Source of the DNA: Fabrea salina
Taxonomy: Eukaryota; Ciliophora; Heterotrichea; Heterotrichida; Fabreidae
Direction: 5' to 3'
DNA length: 64,000 bases
NCBI GenBank assembly: GCA_022984795.1
Contig: JALIHJ010000006.1
Location: forward strand, 1-64,000
A program made the position numbers and the translations under genes. The notes under the pieces are model-generated. The model saw only the letters and a list, made by a program, of their open reading frames with translations, was not told the origin of the DNA and searched no databases. How positions within the stretch are numbered: position 1 is the first letter of the stretch; each line of letters begins with the position of its first letter. Of this stretch, positions 26,296 to 35,121 are shown piece by piece.

Positions 26296-26763
26296 CCTAG
26301 TGTGGTTGAGGACTTTGACGCTCCAGGGTACATGGGCAAGTGGCTAGAAGCTGCAAGACTAGGAGTTGGTTTTGAAACAGGAGAATGTGTGCAGGCTACA
26401 TACACTCCTATGAGTGATGGATACTTTTCAGTGGTAAACGCGGAGTACTTGGACACTGGAAAGTGGAATTCTGTAGAAGGAAAGGCTTACTGCGAAAGTT
26501 CAGGAGATGGGCACTGCCACGTCAAGTTCCCTAAGTCTCCTTGGGGACAATACAATGTGCTTGACACTGACTACAACAACTACTCGGTAGTTTACAGCTG
26601 TGCTAACTTCTACATCTTCCATATTTCGTTTTCTTGGGTTTTGGAAAGAGAGGTTGGAAGTGCTGACCTTGAGAAGTACCTGCCTTACTTGAAGAGTTTG
26701 GGCTTTAGCGACGGAGATGTCCACATCACTAGTCACAAAGACTGCCCTTCTTTTAATAACTAA
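26215..26763 (+). CDS. Secreted ApoD-like lipocalin 3
   Basis: The 182-residue paralogue has signal peptide MKLANILLLGLCVQLSLA, then KFGWGPCSNPSVVEDF, GKWLEAARLG (GxW), DTDYNNYSVVYSCANF and SWVLEREVG, ending with DCPSFNN. The family core is complete. The signal-peptide codons and upstream spacer are also present in the duplicated unit to the left. Its TAA stop shares three bases with the TAG of the convergent CDPK gene, inside CTAA at 26760-26763. Confidence 0.92.
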   Translation: MKLANILLLGLCVQLSLAKFGWGPCSNPSVVEDFDAPGYMGKWLEAARLGVGFETGECVQATYTPMSDGYFSVVNAEYLDTGKWNSVEGKAYCESSGDGHCHVKFPKSPWGQYNVLDTDYNNYSVVYSCANFYIFHISFSWVLEREVGSADLEKYLPYLKSLGFSDGDVHITSHKDCPSFNN

Positions 26764-28163
26764 GAAAGATTGCTTAACTTATTGACTTTTTTGGAAGTCA
26801 TGATGTTTAGGAATTCGTTAAAGTCGATTTCTCCGTCTCCGTTAATGTCAGCTTCGGTGATTAGTTGTTCCCAGAACTCGTTGTTCTGTTCTATCTCTTG
26901 AGCTCCCAGTACTTCCCTGAGCTCGCTAGCTGAGATTTTGCCACTTCCGTCTCTGTCGAATTTTTTAAAGGCTGAGTACAGTCTTTCTTCTTGGAGGTAA
27001 ATGTTTTTGTCTAGTGTAGCTGCTAGGAACTCAGAGTAGTCAACTGAGCCATTTCCATCAACATCCATGCTTTTCATGATACTTTCTACTTCTCCAGCCA
27101 TTCCAGTTTGAGAGAGTCCTTCCCTTAATTCGTTAATTGTCAAAGTTCCGTCTCCATTAGTGTCCATCTTGATGAAAGCGTCTCTTAGGTTAGAGATTTC
27201 ATCATCAGAACACTGGGAAGCGATGCAGAGGAGAACAGCACGCCGGAGTCTGTTTCCGTCTCTGAACTCCTTCAAGGATTCAACACTCAGCTCTAGAGGA
27301 GTTGTAGGAAGTAGTTCGTAAGAAGCCAACCAAGGGTGCTCTATGGCTTGTTCTGTTTCAAGTCTTTGCTGGGGGTCAACTACCAACAACTTAGAAATCA
27401 AGTCTTTAGCTTCGTCGGTTATGTTAGTCCACTCAGGTCTGCTGAAGTTGTAGTTGCCGTTCCTGACCTTTTCAAGAATTCCTGCTTCAGACTTGGCATA
27501 AAAGGGAGGGTACCCCGAAAGAAGAATGTATAGAATCACTCCTAGACTCCACAGGTCACAGGACTTTCCGTAACCTTGACCTTTAAGGATCTCTGGGGCA
27601 ATGTAGAAGGGAGTTCCAGCCTTAGTCATCATGGACTCTGTTTCGTTAGTAAGCATTTTAGCCAATCCAAAGTCGCAGAGTTTCAGTAAAGCTTCTTCGC
27701 TCTCATCTCCCAGTAAAAGATTCTCAGGTTTAAGGTCCCTGTGCACGATGTCGTTTGAGTGGAGGTACCTAATAGAGCCCAAGGCTTGCCTGAACAATCT
27801 GGCAGCTTCTTTTTCACTGAGTCTTTTTTTGGAAATGATATGGTTAAAAAGTTCGCCACCAGAACAGCACTCCATTATCAAGTATATGGAACGGGCGTCC
27901 TCGTAGACGTCGTAGAGCTTCACTATGTTGGGGTGATCAGCGTTCTTCATGACTTGGATTTCTGTTTCAAGACGGGCTTGATTCCTGATTCTGGACTTAG
28001 GTATTTGCTTGATGGCGCAAGTCTGCCTTGTAGTTTTGTGAGTTCCCAAGTAAACGTTTCCGTAAGCACCATCCCCAAGCTTTTTGGAAAGTTCATAGTC
28101 ATCGTTGATGTCCTTGTTAGAGGAGCTAATGAAGTAACTCTTCTTCATCACAAAGCCTTCCAT
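26760..28163 (-). CDS. Calcium-dependent protein kinase (CDPK)
   Basis: The 467-residue protein has a Ser/Thr kinase domain (about 23-285) with the Gly-rich loop LGDGAYGNVYLG, catalytic HRDLKPENLL, DFGLAK and an intact APE (AGTPFYIAPEIL). A junction region follows, then four canonical EF hands: DTNGDGTLTINE, DVDGNGSVDYSE, DRDGSGKISASE and DINGDGEIDFNE. This is the plant/alveolate CDPK architecture that links calcium signals to phosphorylation. The N-terminus (MEGF) lacks the Gly2/Cys pattern for dual acylation. It diverges from gamma-SNAP with 16 bp between start codons. Confidence 0.97.
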   Translation of the reverse strand: MEGFVMKKSYFISSSNKDINDDYELSKKLGDGAYGNVYLGTHKTTRQTCAIKQIPKSRIRNQARLETEIQVMKNADHPNIVKLYDVYEDARSIYLIMECCSGGELFNHIISKKRLSEKEAARLFRQALGSIRYLHSNDIVHRDLKPENLLLGDESEEALLKLCDFGLAKMLTNETESMMTKAGTPFYIAPEILKGQGYGKSCDLWSLGVILYILLSGYPPFYAKSEAGILEKVRNGNYNFSRPEWTNITDEAKDLISKLLVVDPQQRLETEQAIEHPWLASYELLPTTPLELSVESLKEFRDGNRLRRAVLLCIASQCSDDEISNLRDAFIKMDTNGDGTLTINELREGLSQTGMAGEVESIMKSMDVDGNGSVDYSEFLAATLDKNIYLQEERLYSAFKKFDRDGSGKISASELREVLGAQEIEQNNEFWEQLITEADINGDGEIDFNEFLNIMTSKKVNKLSNLS

Positions 28164-28179
28164 TTACTACTGATACAAA

Positions 28180-29046
28180 ATGTACAATCCCGATAAAGAG
28201 TTCAAAAAAGCCACTAAGTGCCTAAAAACAGGACTGTTCAAGTGGAAAGCTGATCATGCCTCAGCTGCTATACACTTCGAAAACGCTGCAAAGGCTTATG
28301 AGCAACAAAGCAACTTAGAAGGAGCTTTAAGAGCGTACCAAGAACTAAGTAAAGTAAACGAACAACTTTCAGACGTGTGGGCAAGTGCAAGGAACTACGA
28401 AAGTATCACTTTGATTTACTTAAGAACTGACCGTGCTAAAGAAGCTGTTGGTTCTGCTGAAAAGGCAGTTGAACAGTTCAGAGTCAACGGGTCAGGTGAC
28501 AAAGCTCTTAGGTTCCTAACTAACTTAGGAAGTGAGCTTGCTAACAAACAACTTGTGGAACTAGCAAGTGTAGTTTACGCCCAAGCTTTGAAACTAATTC
28601 CTGAAGAAGAACTTTACATGCAAGCCCGCGACTTAGTTTCTCCTTACGCAGGGCTTTTGCTTGAGAACTCGCTTTACTCAGACGCTATGGTAGTTTACGA
28701 AAAAGAACTAGGTTTTGCTCAAGCACTTCAAAGAGAACACCACGTCAACAAAGCTGCTATGTGCATAGTTGCAGTCTGTCTGTTGAGTATGCCTAGTCAA
28801 GCTCAGCGCAAGTGTGAAGAACTGTGTGCTTCGCTTCCTTCTTTCATCACTAGCACTGAGTACCAAGTAATTTCTGACTTACTTGACGCTTACTCAAATG
28901 CTTCGCAAGAAGACTTTGAGAAAGCTGCTCGCAGAGGTGTTTGGAATAACTTAGAACCCCAACTCACAAGACTAGTGCGCAACTTAAAGTTACCTTCTCA
29001 AGCCCAACAAGCCCAGCAAGTTGAGCAAGAATTAGACTTCACTTAG
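28180..29046 (+). CDS. NAPG: Gamma-SNAP-like SNARE adaptor
   Basis: The 288-residue protein is a TPR-like helical solenoid with KCLKTGLFKWKADHASAAIHFENAAKAY near the N-terminus, matching gamma-SNAP (KCLKT-KWKPDYDSAA). It continues with paired helices typical of SNAP adaptors that load NSF onto SNARE complexes. It fits gamma-SNAP better than alpha-SNAP because of the KWK element and the tail. Length is near the human 312. It is 4 bp upstream of the XPD-like gene on the same strand. Confidence 0.85.
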   Translation: MYNPDKEFKKATKCLKTGLFKWKADHASAAIHFENAAKAYEQQSNLEGALRAYQELSKVNEQLSDVWASARNYESITLIYLRTDRAKEAVGSAEKAVEQFRVNGSGDKALRFLTNLGSELANKQLVELASVVYAQALKLIPEEELYMQARDLVSPYAGLLLENSLYSDAMVVYEKELGFAQALQREHHVNKAAMCIVAVCLLSMPSQAQRKCEELCASLPSFITSTEYQVISDLLDAYSNASQEDFEKAARRGVWNNLEPQLTRLVRNLKLPSQAQQAQQVEQELDFT

Positions 29047-29050
29047 AATA

Positions 29051-31066
29051 ATGGTAAAAATTACTGTGGATGGCAAGGTCTTGGATTTCCCCTTCGATGC
29101 TTACCCCGAACAAACTGAACTTATGAGTGCTTTGAAAAAGATCCTAGAGTTCCCAGGAGTAGGCTTAGTTGAGTACCCTCCAGGCTTTGGGAAGATTCTA
29201 GCTCTGCTGTGTTACCTAAACACTGAAAACCCTCCACAAGTCATTTTATCCGTGAGGCACCCCAACAAAGTAAACCAAGTACTCACTCAACTCAAACTTT
29301 TGGACTTCAAAGGAACAGCAGTTCCTTACTTGTCCAGACACGACTTGTGCAGAGGTACCTTTGCTCAAGCTTACGAAAAAGAGTCGAAGTGCAGGGAAAA
29401 TTGCGCGCCCATAAGAAGTCCTGAACTGAAGGGTGTGTTTAACGTTGAAGACCTGAAGCTTCTGGGAGAGCAAAAAGACGCTTGTCCTTTCCACCTGGCA
29501 TTTGACTTGGCCAAACGTTCCCAGGTGATTGTTTGCACTCACAAGTTCCTTTTGAACCAAAAAATCAAAAAGAAAGAGGGCTCTGTTTTGGTGATTGACG
29601 ACGCCTACAAACTAGACGAGCTCTGCATGGACCGGGTGAGTGTGAACTTAGACAGAAAAGACCTAACTGACACCTTTGTCAAGCTAAAAGAAATCAAAGA
29701 CATCATCCAGCAAACCAGGTTTGCTTACAAAGAAGTCTTTGAAGAAGAGTACAAAAAATTCAAACACAGCAAGTTAAAGGACCTTTTGGGTGAACTCAAC
29801 CCTGGAATCTACGAATTTGCACCTCAACCAGTACTTGACTCCAAACTTCCTGGGAACCTCAGGCACCCAGAGCACTTCTTAGGTGTTTTGAAACGACTCA
29901 GTGTTTACTTGCGCAGTTTAATCAGAGGCAAAGAAGCCAAAATGCACAGTACGTCTACTTTTTTGTACTACTTGAAGTTAAGTACCTTCATTGACCCATC
30001 GACTCTAGCTTATGTTTCCTTTAGACTTTCTTACTTGATAAAAACACTCAAACTCAAGTCGATCCACCACTTTGGGAGTCTGCAGGGACTCTGTGACTTC
30101 GCCAGTCTTTTAGGAATGTTTAAAACTGGGTTTGGAATAGTTATAGAAACCTACCCCAACTCTCCTGAGCAGTACTTCCCCATCATTCAGTTGTTTTGTC
30201 TGAACCCTTCCTTGGTGCTGGAACCCTGCCTTGCTAAGTTTAAGCACTCTGTTTTGGTTTCCTACAGTTTTGAGCCTCCAGAACTGTACTGCAAACTACT
30301 AGGCATTCAGCCCGTGCACATTGCCAGAGTCAAGTGCTCCCGAGTCCTTACTTGTCCTCTGATGCTTACCAAGGGTTCTGATCAACTAGCAGTTTCTTCT
30401 AAGTTTGAAGAAAGAGACGACGAAGGTGTGATGCGCAACTATGGAGACTTACTAGTGGAGTTAGCTTGCAACATTCCTGACGGAATAGTGTGCTTCTTTC
30501 CAGGCTTCAGGTACATGGAGGACGTAGTGCTTAAGTGGAACGAAACAGGACTTCTGCACCGGCTTTTGGAAGCCAAGTTGGTGTTTTTTGAGTCAAGAGA
30601 CAAAGAAGAAACTAGGGGGGCCCTTAAAAACTTCAAAAAAGCCTGTTCGGGAGGCAGAGGTGCAGTGATGATGTGTGTGTCGCGGGGGTGGGTAGTTGAG
30701 AACTTAGAACTTCACACACACTACTCACGGACAGCAATAGTGTTTGGTTTGCCTCACCCTTCAAGTTTGATCAAAACACTTAAAGCAAAACTGTTTTACT
30801 TCAAAGAAGTGTACTCAATAGAAGAAACAGACTACCTCAACTTCGATGTCATGCGGCAGTCCGTACACTGTTTGAGTCAAGTGCTTTCCACACCTAACGA
30901 CTACGTTGTACAGGTGTTTGCAGACAAACGCTTTGCAAACACACAAAAGGTCCAGAACCTGCCGAGTTGGGTCCGAAACAACATGAAGGAAACCCACTGG
31001 AACCTTTCTACAGACCAACTGCTTAGCTTAGCTTTGGACTTCATAAAGCACTCAGCAAAGAGGTAA
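29051..31066 (+). CDS. XPD/Rad3-like protein with degraded helicase motifs
   Basis: The 671-residue protein aligns end to end with XPD (ERCC2), including VDGKVLDFPFDAYPEQ, SVNL after motif II, HFLGVLKRL, SDQLAVSSKFEERDDEGVMRNYG, PDGIVCFFPGF and VFADKRFA. The four Fe-S cysteines are kept (C100, C114, C118, C145). Helicase motifs are not: Walker A is PPGFGKI (42-49) instead of PSGTGKT; motif II is DDAY (183-186) instead of DEAH; motif V has lost the SEGIDF core (around 538-553); motif VI reads HCLSQVLS with Q610 and S613 where Arg is expected. ATPase/helicase activity is therefore doubtful. It could be a structural TFIIH subunit or a paralogue. Confidence 0.9.
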   Translation: MVKITVDGKVLDFPFDAYPEQTELMSALKKILEFPGVGLVEYPPGFGKILALLCYLNTENPPQVILSVRHPNKVNQVLTQLKLLDFKGTAVPYLSRHDLCRGTFAQAYEKESKCRENCAPIRSPELKGVFNVEDLKLLGEQKDACPFHLAFDLAKRSQVIVCTHKFLLNQKIKKKEGSVLVIDDAYKLDELCMDRVSVNLDRKDLTDTFVKLKEIKDIIQQTRFAYKEVFEEEYKKFKHSKLKDLLGELNPGIYEFAPQPVLDSKLPGNLRHPEHFLGVLKRLSVYLRSLIRGKEAKMHSTSTFLYYLKLSTFIDPSTLAYVSFRLSYLIKTLKLKSIHHFGSLQGLCDFASLLGMFKTGFGIVIETYPNSPEQYFPIIQLFCLNPSLVLEPCLAKFKHSVLVSYSFEPPELYCKLLGIQPVHIARVKCSRVLTCPLMLTKGSDQLAVSSKFEERDDEGVMRNYGDLLVELACNIPDGIVCFFPGFRYMEDVVLKWNETGLLHRLLEAKLVFFESRDKEETRGALKNFKKACSGGRGAVMMCVSRGWVVENLELHTHYSRTAIVFGLPHPSSLIKTLKAKLFYFKEVYSIEETDYLNFDVMRQSVHCLSQVLSTPNDYVVQVFADKRFANTQKVQNLPSWVRNNMKETHWNLSTDQLLSLALDFIKHSAKR

Positions 31067-31068
31067 TA

Positions 31069-31785
31069 TTATAAGAAAATCCTAGACTTATATTTTTTAC
31101 TAGCGCATTTGCGCCACAGGAAAGTAGGAGCAACTCCAGAGAAGTAAAACAGTTTGGATTGGGCGCTTGAAAAAATAACTTTGAGTCGGCCGTACATAAC
31201 TACACTTGAGTACCTAGTTCCTCTTTTGCCGAAGTCTTCTATTTCTTGGTAAGACTCCATAAACTGCGAAAACTCTCCTTTCCAGTCTGCCAGGAAACTT
31301 ATTCTGTCTTCGTAACCTAGTTTTCTGGCGTAGTGCTGCATCACGTAAGCGTCATTCACTCCCACACACACCACGTCGTCAAACTTAAAGTTATTCTTAA
31401 AAGCCCTGGCAGCCCTGGCCCAGTCGTATACCACGTCGTTGCACTCAGGTTCAAAAGCCCCTATGATTCCCACAAAGATGCTTCTGCGGCCAGCGAAGTA
31501 GTCTTTTGTGTTTATTTCTGAAACTTTGAAGTCCTGTGCTTCTGGGTCGTAAGTCACAAGGGGCAGGTGGAAAGCCTCCATGTCTTTTCTGAAGCGCGAC
31601 AAGTCTGGAGGGCCTCCAAGCAGCTCATCTGCACAGGCAACCTTCCTGAAATCCTCTGGTTTGTTTTGTCTTTGCTCTTCCTGCTCTGTTTGTTCTTCTT
31701 GGCTGTGTTCTGATGTGTTTTGTGTGGAGAAGTTCCTCGACAGTCTAAGTAAAGGTCGTTTAAGGTGCTTTAAGATGAGAGCCAT
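31069..31785 (-). CDS. Mitochondrial peroxiredoxin-5-like protein with altered active site
   Basis: The 238-residue protein has an Arg/Leu-rich presequence (about 1-22, RPLLRLSRNFS), a Gln/Glu-rich linker and a thioredoxin-like redoxin domain from about 70 on. The Prx5 pattern is clear: DYFAGRRSIFVGIIGAF, VCVGVNDAYVMQHYARKLG and FLADWKGEFSQ. The active-site PGAFTPxC appears as IGAFEPEC: the cysteine (C115) is kept, but the usual Pro and Thr (here E112) are replaced. Peroxidase activity is uncertain. The stop lies 2 bp from the XPD-like stop, convergent. Confidence 0.75.
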   Translation of the reverse strand: MALILKHLKRPLLRLSRNFSTQNTSEHSQEEQTEQEEQRQNKPEDFRKVACADELLGGPPDLSRFRKDMEAFHLPLVTYDPEAQDFKVSEINTKDYFAGRRSIFVGIIGAFEPECNDVVYDWARAARAFKNNFKFDDVVCVGVNDAYVMQHYARKLGYEDRISFLADWKGEFSQFMESYQEIEDFGKRGTRYSSVVMYGRLKVIFSSAQSKLFYFSGVAPTFLWRKCASKKYKSRIFL

Positions 31786-31843
31786 ATTACTTTAAGTTAG
31801 CTACTAAGTAATTGAGTTGTTGAAGATTTACTATAGTTATAAT

Positions 31844-33262
31844 ATGTTGGAGGGCGATATGTCAGAAGTGCGCAGCAAGGTACTTTCTTTGAACAAAAAG
31901 GCTCTGGAGTCCCTAAAAGCAGACAAATTCAAGGTGTGTTTTGACTCTTTAAGACGTTGTGAAGAAATCTTAAATCGTTACATGGGTCAAAATGTTTCCG
32001 ACCTTTGGGGACTCACTACAAACAACTTAGGCTGCTACTACAAACGAATAGGAAAACCTTTGATGGCTCTGAGGTTCCTTAAAAAAGCACTTAAGTTAGA
32101 AGCCCAAGCTCCGGCCAAACAAGCTGGAATTCACTTAAATATTTCCAGCATCAGAAGCAAACTTGGTGAGCACCAAGTAGCTCTCAACCACTCTTTAGAA
32201 GCTATTCGTTTAAGTTTCCAGCCCAACGTACTTGTGATGGGTCACTACTCAGCTGCCCAGCAGTATTTTGCACTAGGAGATGGCTTCCGTGCTATTTCTT
32301 GTTGCAACAAAGCTTTGTCAGTAGCTAGAACTAAAGGAGTCTGTGCAGAAGCAGTGCCTTTGATAGAGCACTTACTCCAAACAGCCCAGAACTCAAAAGC
32401 ACAGTCTTCAAGGCCACTCAGCACCACTCCAGTTAAGATCAAAAGAAGGCATTCGCCTTCCCAAGAAGACCGATTCACTAAACTCACAGAGTCCACCAGG
32501 TTCACAACTAACTCCACTAAAAACAAAGCTAGACTTGAGGAACTCGAACGCACGAGCAAAGCTTTTATAGAAAGGTCGCTTAACATAGAGAAACCTAGAA
32601 TGTTCAACGGACTGTACTTGTTTCCTATGGCCTCTTCAGCCACTCCTAGTGGCAAAAAGGCCAAAAAGGATATTTACTCTGTGCTGAAAGAAAGTCCCAA
32701 AAGACAAACACGTCCTAAACCCAAATCCCAGTTTAGAAGCAGGCCTAGAAAACTCAGTAAGTCTATCCAAACTACCAAAATGGGCCGAAGGAAAGCTGCA
32801 GCTATTATGATACAAAAGCACTGGAGAGGCTACCAAGCCAGAAAACTGTTTATACCAACTCACTACGATTGCAAAATCAAGGCTGCAGAGGAGTCTGCCA
32901 GAAAGGCCCTTGAGCAACTAGAAGTACTTAGGAAGGCCAAAGAAAACTTAGAAAACAAACGCTTTGATAAACAAAGAGGGTCTTGCCCTCTTCCAGTGAG
33001 GTCCAAGATCCAACAAGCTGCACCTATTAGACTTGGAATTCGAAGAAGAAATAAAGGCGACATACTTGAGAAGTATTTAAAACACTTAAAAGCAATAGTT
33101 ATGATACAAGCTAACTTGAGAGGCTACCTAGCCAGGAAAAAGTTCTTTGAAATGAATTCGCTCACAAGGAGTTTTGTAAAGAAGCCTAAGGATTTATTTA
33201 AAAATATTAGAGAAGCAATTCTGTGTATTCAAAAAAACATCAAAGACTTCAGAAATAATTAA
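31844..33262 (+). CDS. TPR and IQ-motif protein
   Basis: The 472-residue protein begins with helical repeats of TPR type (about 5-180; for example NNLGCYYKRIGKPLMALRFLKKALKLE). A basic disordered middle follows, then IQ motifs near 320 (AIMIQKHWRGYQARKLF) and 425 (IVMIQANLRGYLARKKFF) and a weaker third near 460. IQ motifs bind calmodulin-like proteins, which are abundant in ciliate cortex and basal bodies. The frame extends upstream only through TTG, so I placed the start at ATG 31844; ATG 31859 is an alternative. No orthologue named. Confidence 0.8.
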   Translation: MLEGDMSEVRSKVLSLNKKALESLKADKFKVCFDSLRRCEEILNRYMGQNVSDLWGLTTNNLGCYYKRIGKPLMALRFLKKALKLEAQAPAKQAGIHLNISSIRSKLGEHQVALNHSLEAIRLSFQPNVLVMGHYSAAQQYFALGDGFRAISCCNKALSVARTKGVCAEAVPLIEHLLQTAQNSKAQSSRPLSTTPVKIKRRHSPSQEDRFTKLTESTRFTTNSTKNKARLEELERTSKAFIERSLNIEKPRMFNGLYLFPMASSATPSGKKAKKDIYSVLKESPKRQTRPKPKSQFRSRPRKLSKSIQTTKMGRRKAAAIMIQKHWRGYQARKLFIPTHYDCKIKAAEESARKALEQLEVLRKAKENLENKRFDKQRGSCPLPVRSKIQQAAPIRLGIRRRNKGDILEKYLKHLKAIVMIQANLRGYLARKKFFEMNSLTRSFVKKPKDLFKNIREAILCIQKNIKDFRNN

Positions 33263-35121
33263 TTTAGAGTTTTAACAGAACACAAGTGGTAGTTCCTCGA
33301 AGAAGGATTTCTGTAAAGAACGTAGGGAATCCTGCTTGGTTCAGTGTTAATGTAACCTATTCCGTACCCTTTCCTTTTAATAAAACTAAAACCCCCTGAA
33401 GTCAAGAACCCCAGCAGAGGCCTTGATATTTCAATTTCACTTAAGTGCTGGATGTCTCTGAGTTGGGAACTCTTACTTGTGCGTTCGTGAAGGGGCTCAG
33501 TGTGGGTGGTTTCAAAGTCTTCTGGAAAGGCTTGGCATAGCAAAGCCCCTGCTTTGGGGATTTTGCTCAAAGAAGTTATTTGGACTGGGTGCAGTTGGGC
33601 TTCTTGAGTCAGCACAACTTTAAAGTCTGGAAAAAAGGGAAAGGGCATTCCAATACGTTCGTAGTTGACTCTTTTGGAAGAGGGCTTTTTGAAGTAACTA
33701 GCAATTAGTTCCTCTGTCTTTGAAACAGAGTGTTCGTGGTAAGCCAAAGTTTGAGGAAAGTCGTCAGGAAACACTCTTGTTCCTTGTTCAAACAACAAAA
33801 AGTTGTAGTCTCTGAGTCCTATGGCCTTAGCTCCCGAAAACACTAAGTTTCTGAAAAGCTGAGTTCCTACCTCTGCAGACACCATTAAGTCCCAGCCTTC
33901 ACTAAACCCTCTGTTGAGTTGGCTTTGATGGTAAACAAGTACTCCAGAAAGGCACTCTTCTTCTTGAATGCTTATTTGTCTGATTTCTTGCACAGGAGCT
34001 GCTTGCTTAGGCTTGGGGTACCTGGACTTGCGACTTCTAGTGGTGATATGCTGGGGAACTTGGGACTTGACCTTTCCAGGAACTAGGTTCTGCCACAAGT
34101 CAGTTGAGCTTTTGTCTTGCCAGTCAGCTAGTTCTTTGAGAACTTCCAAAGGCACTTGTGATGGCTTGATTGTTTGGGCTTGATGTTTAACTGCGTGGGG
34201 AATCTTTCCCTGAACTTTTGGTTTTAGTATGTCGACTCCTAACACTGCTTTGTCTGGAAAAGGAAGGTTTGTGAACTGGGCAGCTGTTTTCAAAAGTGCT
34301 TCCGTGTGAGGGTTTTGGAAACTAAGGGCGTTGCAAAGCACTTCAGAGGACTTGGGACCTCTAAGCTTGTAAATAACTAACTGGTCTTTCCAGTCTTGGT
34401 AGTCCAAACCACTTTCATCCAACACTTGAAGTATCTGTGTGTAAGCTGAAGGATGCACAAAAAGTATTTGGCCTTCTCCCCACCTAATCACTTCAACAGG
34501 GCAAATCCAGTCTCCTTCGTAACTCACCCAGCCCTTCCCTAAGAAGCCATGAGTGCAAGAATCCTCTACAAGTTGCCCTTTAACGTATATAGCTGCATAG
34601 TAAGAACTGTCGTACACCACGCAACTATGAGCAGCAAACCTGTGAACAGCCCTTACACTTTTGTCGTTGGGGTGCAAAGCTAGTTTGTAGTTCCAAAGTT
34701 CTGCCATTTTCATGCGTTTGGCGTGCCAAATGTGTGTTGAAAGCCAAACGTGCTTGCGTGCTCGGCGGTTGTAGTCTTCCAACAAGTTTTTGGTGTGGCG
34801 TCTTCTTTTGCGAGGAGGGTTTTTAATAGCAGCTAGGGGTTTAGTTGTGCGGATTCGAGCAGGAATGCGGTGTGCATTATGGGACATGGCTCGGCGTCGC
34901 ATGTGTTTGGGAAGCAGTTGGAAAGCTTGTTTGTTGCCAAGTATTCCAGCAGCTTTTTTGCTGAGTGCTTGCATGAAGTGGTCGAGTTCTAGTTTTCTGG
35001 CCTCGTAAAAAGTTTGGATGTCAATTGACCTAGGCAAGGTAGCTGACTCCAAGCTCTGAGGAATAGGAGCCCTGCTTTGATTGTCTCTGTGTTCGCGGAT
35101 TGCTACTTTCCTCGACCCCAT
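33259..35121 (-). CDS. POP1: POP1, RNase P/RNase MRP subunit
   Basis: The 620-residue protein has the POP1 N-terminal domain: LPRSIDIQTFYEARKLELDHF, LPKHMRRRAMSHNAHRIP and WLSTHIWHAKRMKM (the family THIWHAKR signature). The POPLD region and C-terminal domain GFSFIKRKGYGIGYI follow. POP1 is the large scaffold protein of RNase P and RNase MRP, needed for tRNA 5' maturation and rRNA processing. The start codon directly abuts the upstream gene's stop, in TATAAATG context. Its TAA stop overlaps that of the convergent TPR/IQ gene in TTAA. Confidence 0.93.
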   Translation of the reverse strand: MGSRKVAIREHRDNQSRAPIPQSLESATLPRSIDIQTFYEARKLELDHFMQALSKKAAGILGNKQAFQLLPKHMRRRAMSHNAHRIPARIRTTKPLAAIKNPPRKRRRHTKNLLEDYNRRARKHVWLSTHIWHAKRMKMAELWNYKLALHPNDKSVRAVHRFAAHSCVVYDSSYYAAIYVKGQLVEDSCTHGFLGKGWVSYEGDWICPVEVIRWGEGQILFVHPSAYTQILQVLDESGLDYQDWKDQLVIYKLRGPKSSEVLCNALSFQNPHTEALLKTAAQFTNLPFPDKAVLGVDILKPKVQGKIPHAVKHQAQTIKPSQVPLEVLKELADWQDKSSTDLWQNLVPGKVKSQVPQHITTRSRKSRYPKPKQAAPVQEIRQISIQEEECLSGVLVYHQSQLNRGFSEGWDLMVSAEVGTQLFRNLVFSGAKAIGLRDYNFLLFEQGTRVFPDDFPQTLAYHEHSVSKTEELIASYFKKPSSKRVNYERIGMPFPFFPDFKVVLTQEAQLHPVQITSLSKIPKAGALLCQAFPEDFETTHTEPLHERTSKSSQLRDIQHLSEIEISRPLLGFLTSGGFSFIKRKGYGIGYINTEPSRIPYVLYRNPSSRNYHLCSVKTLN

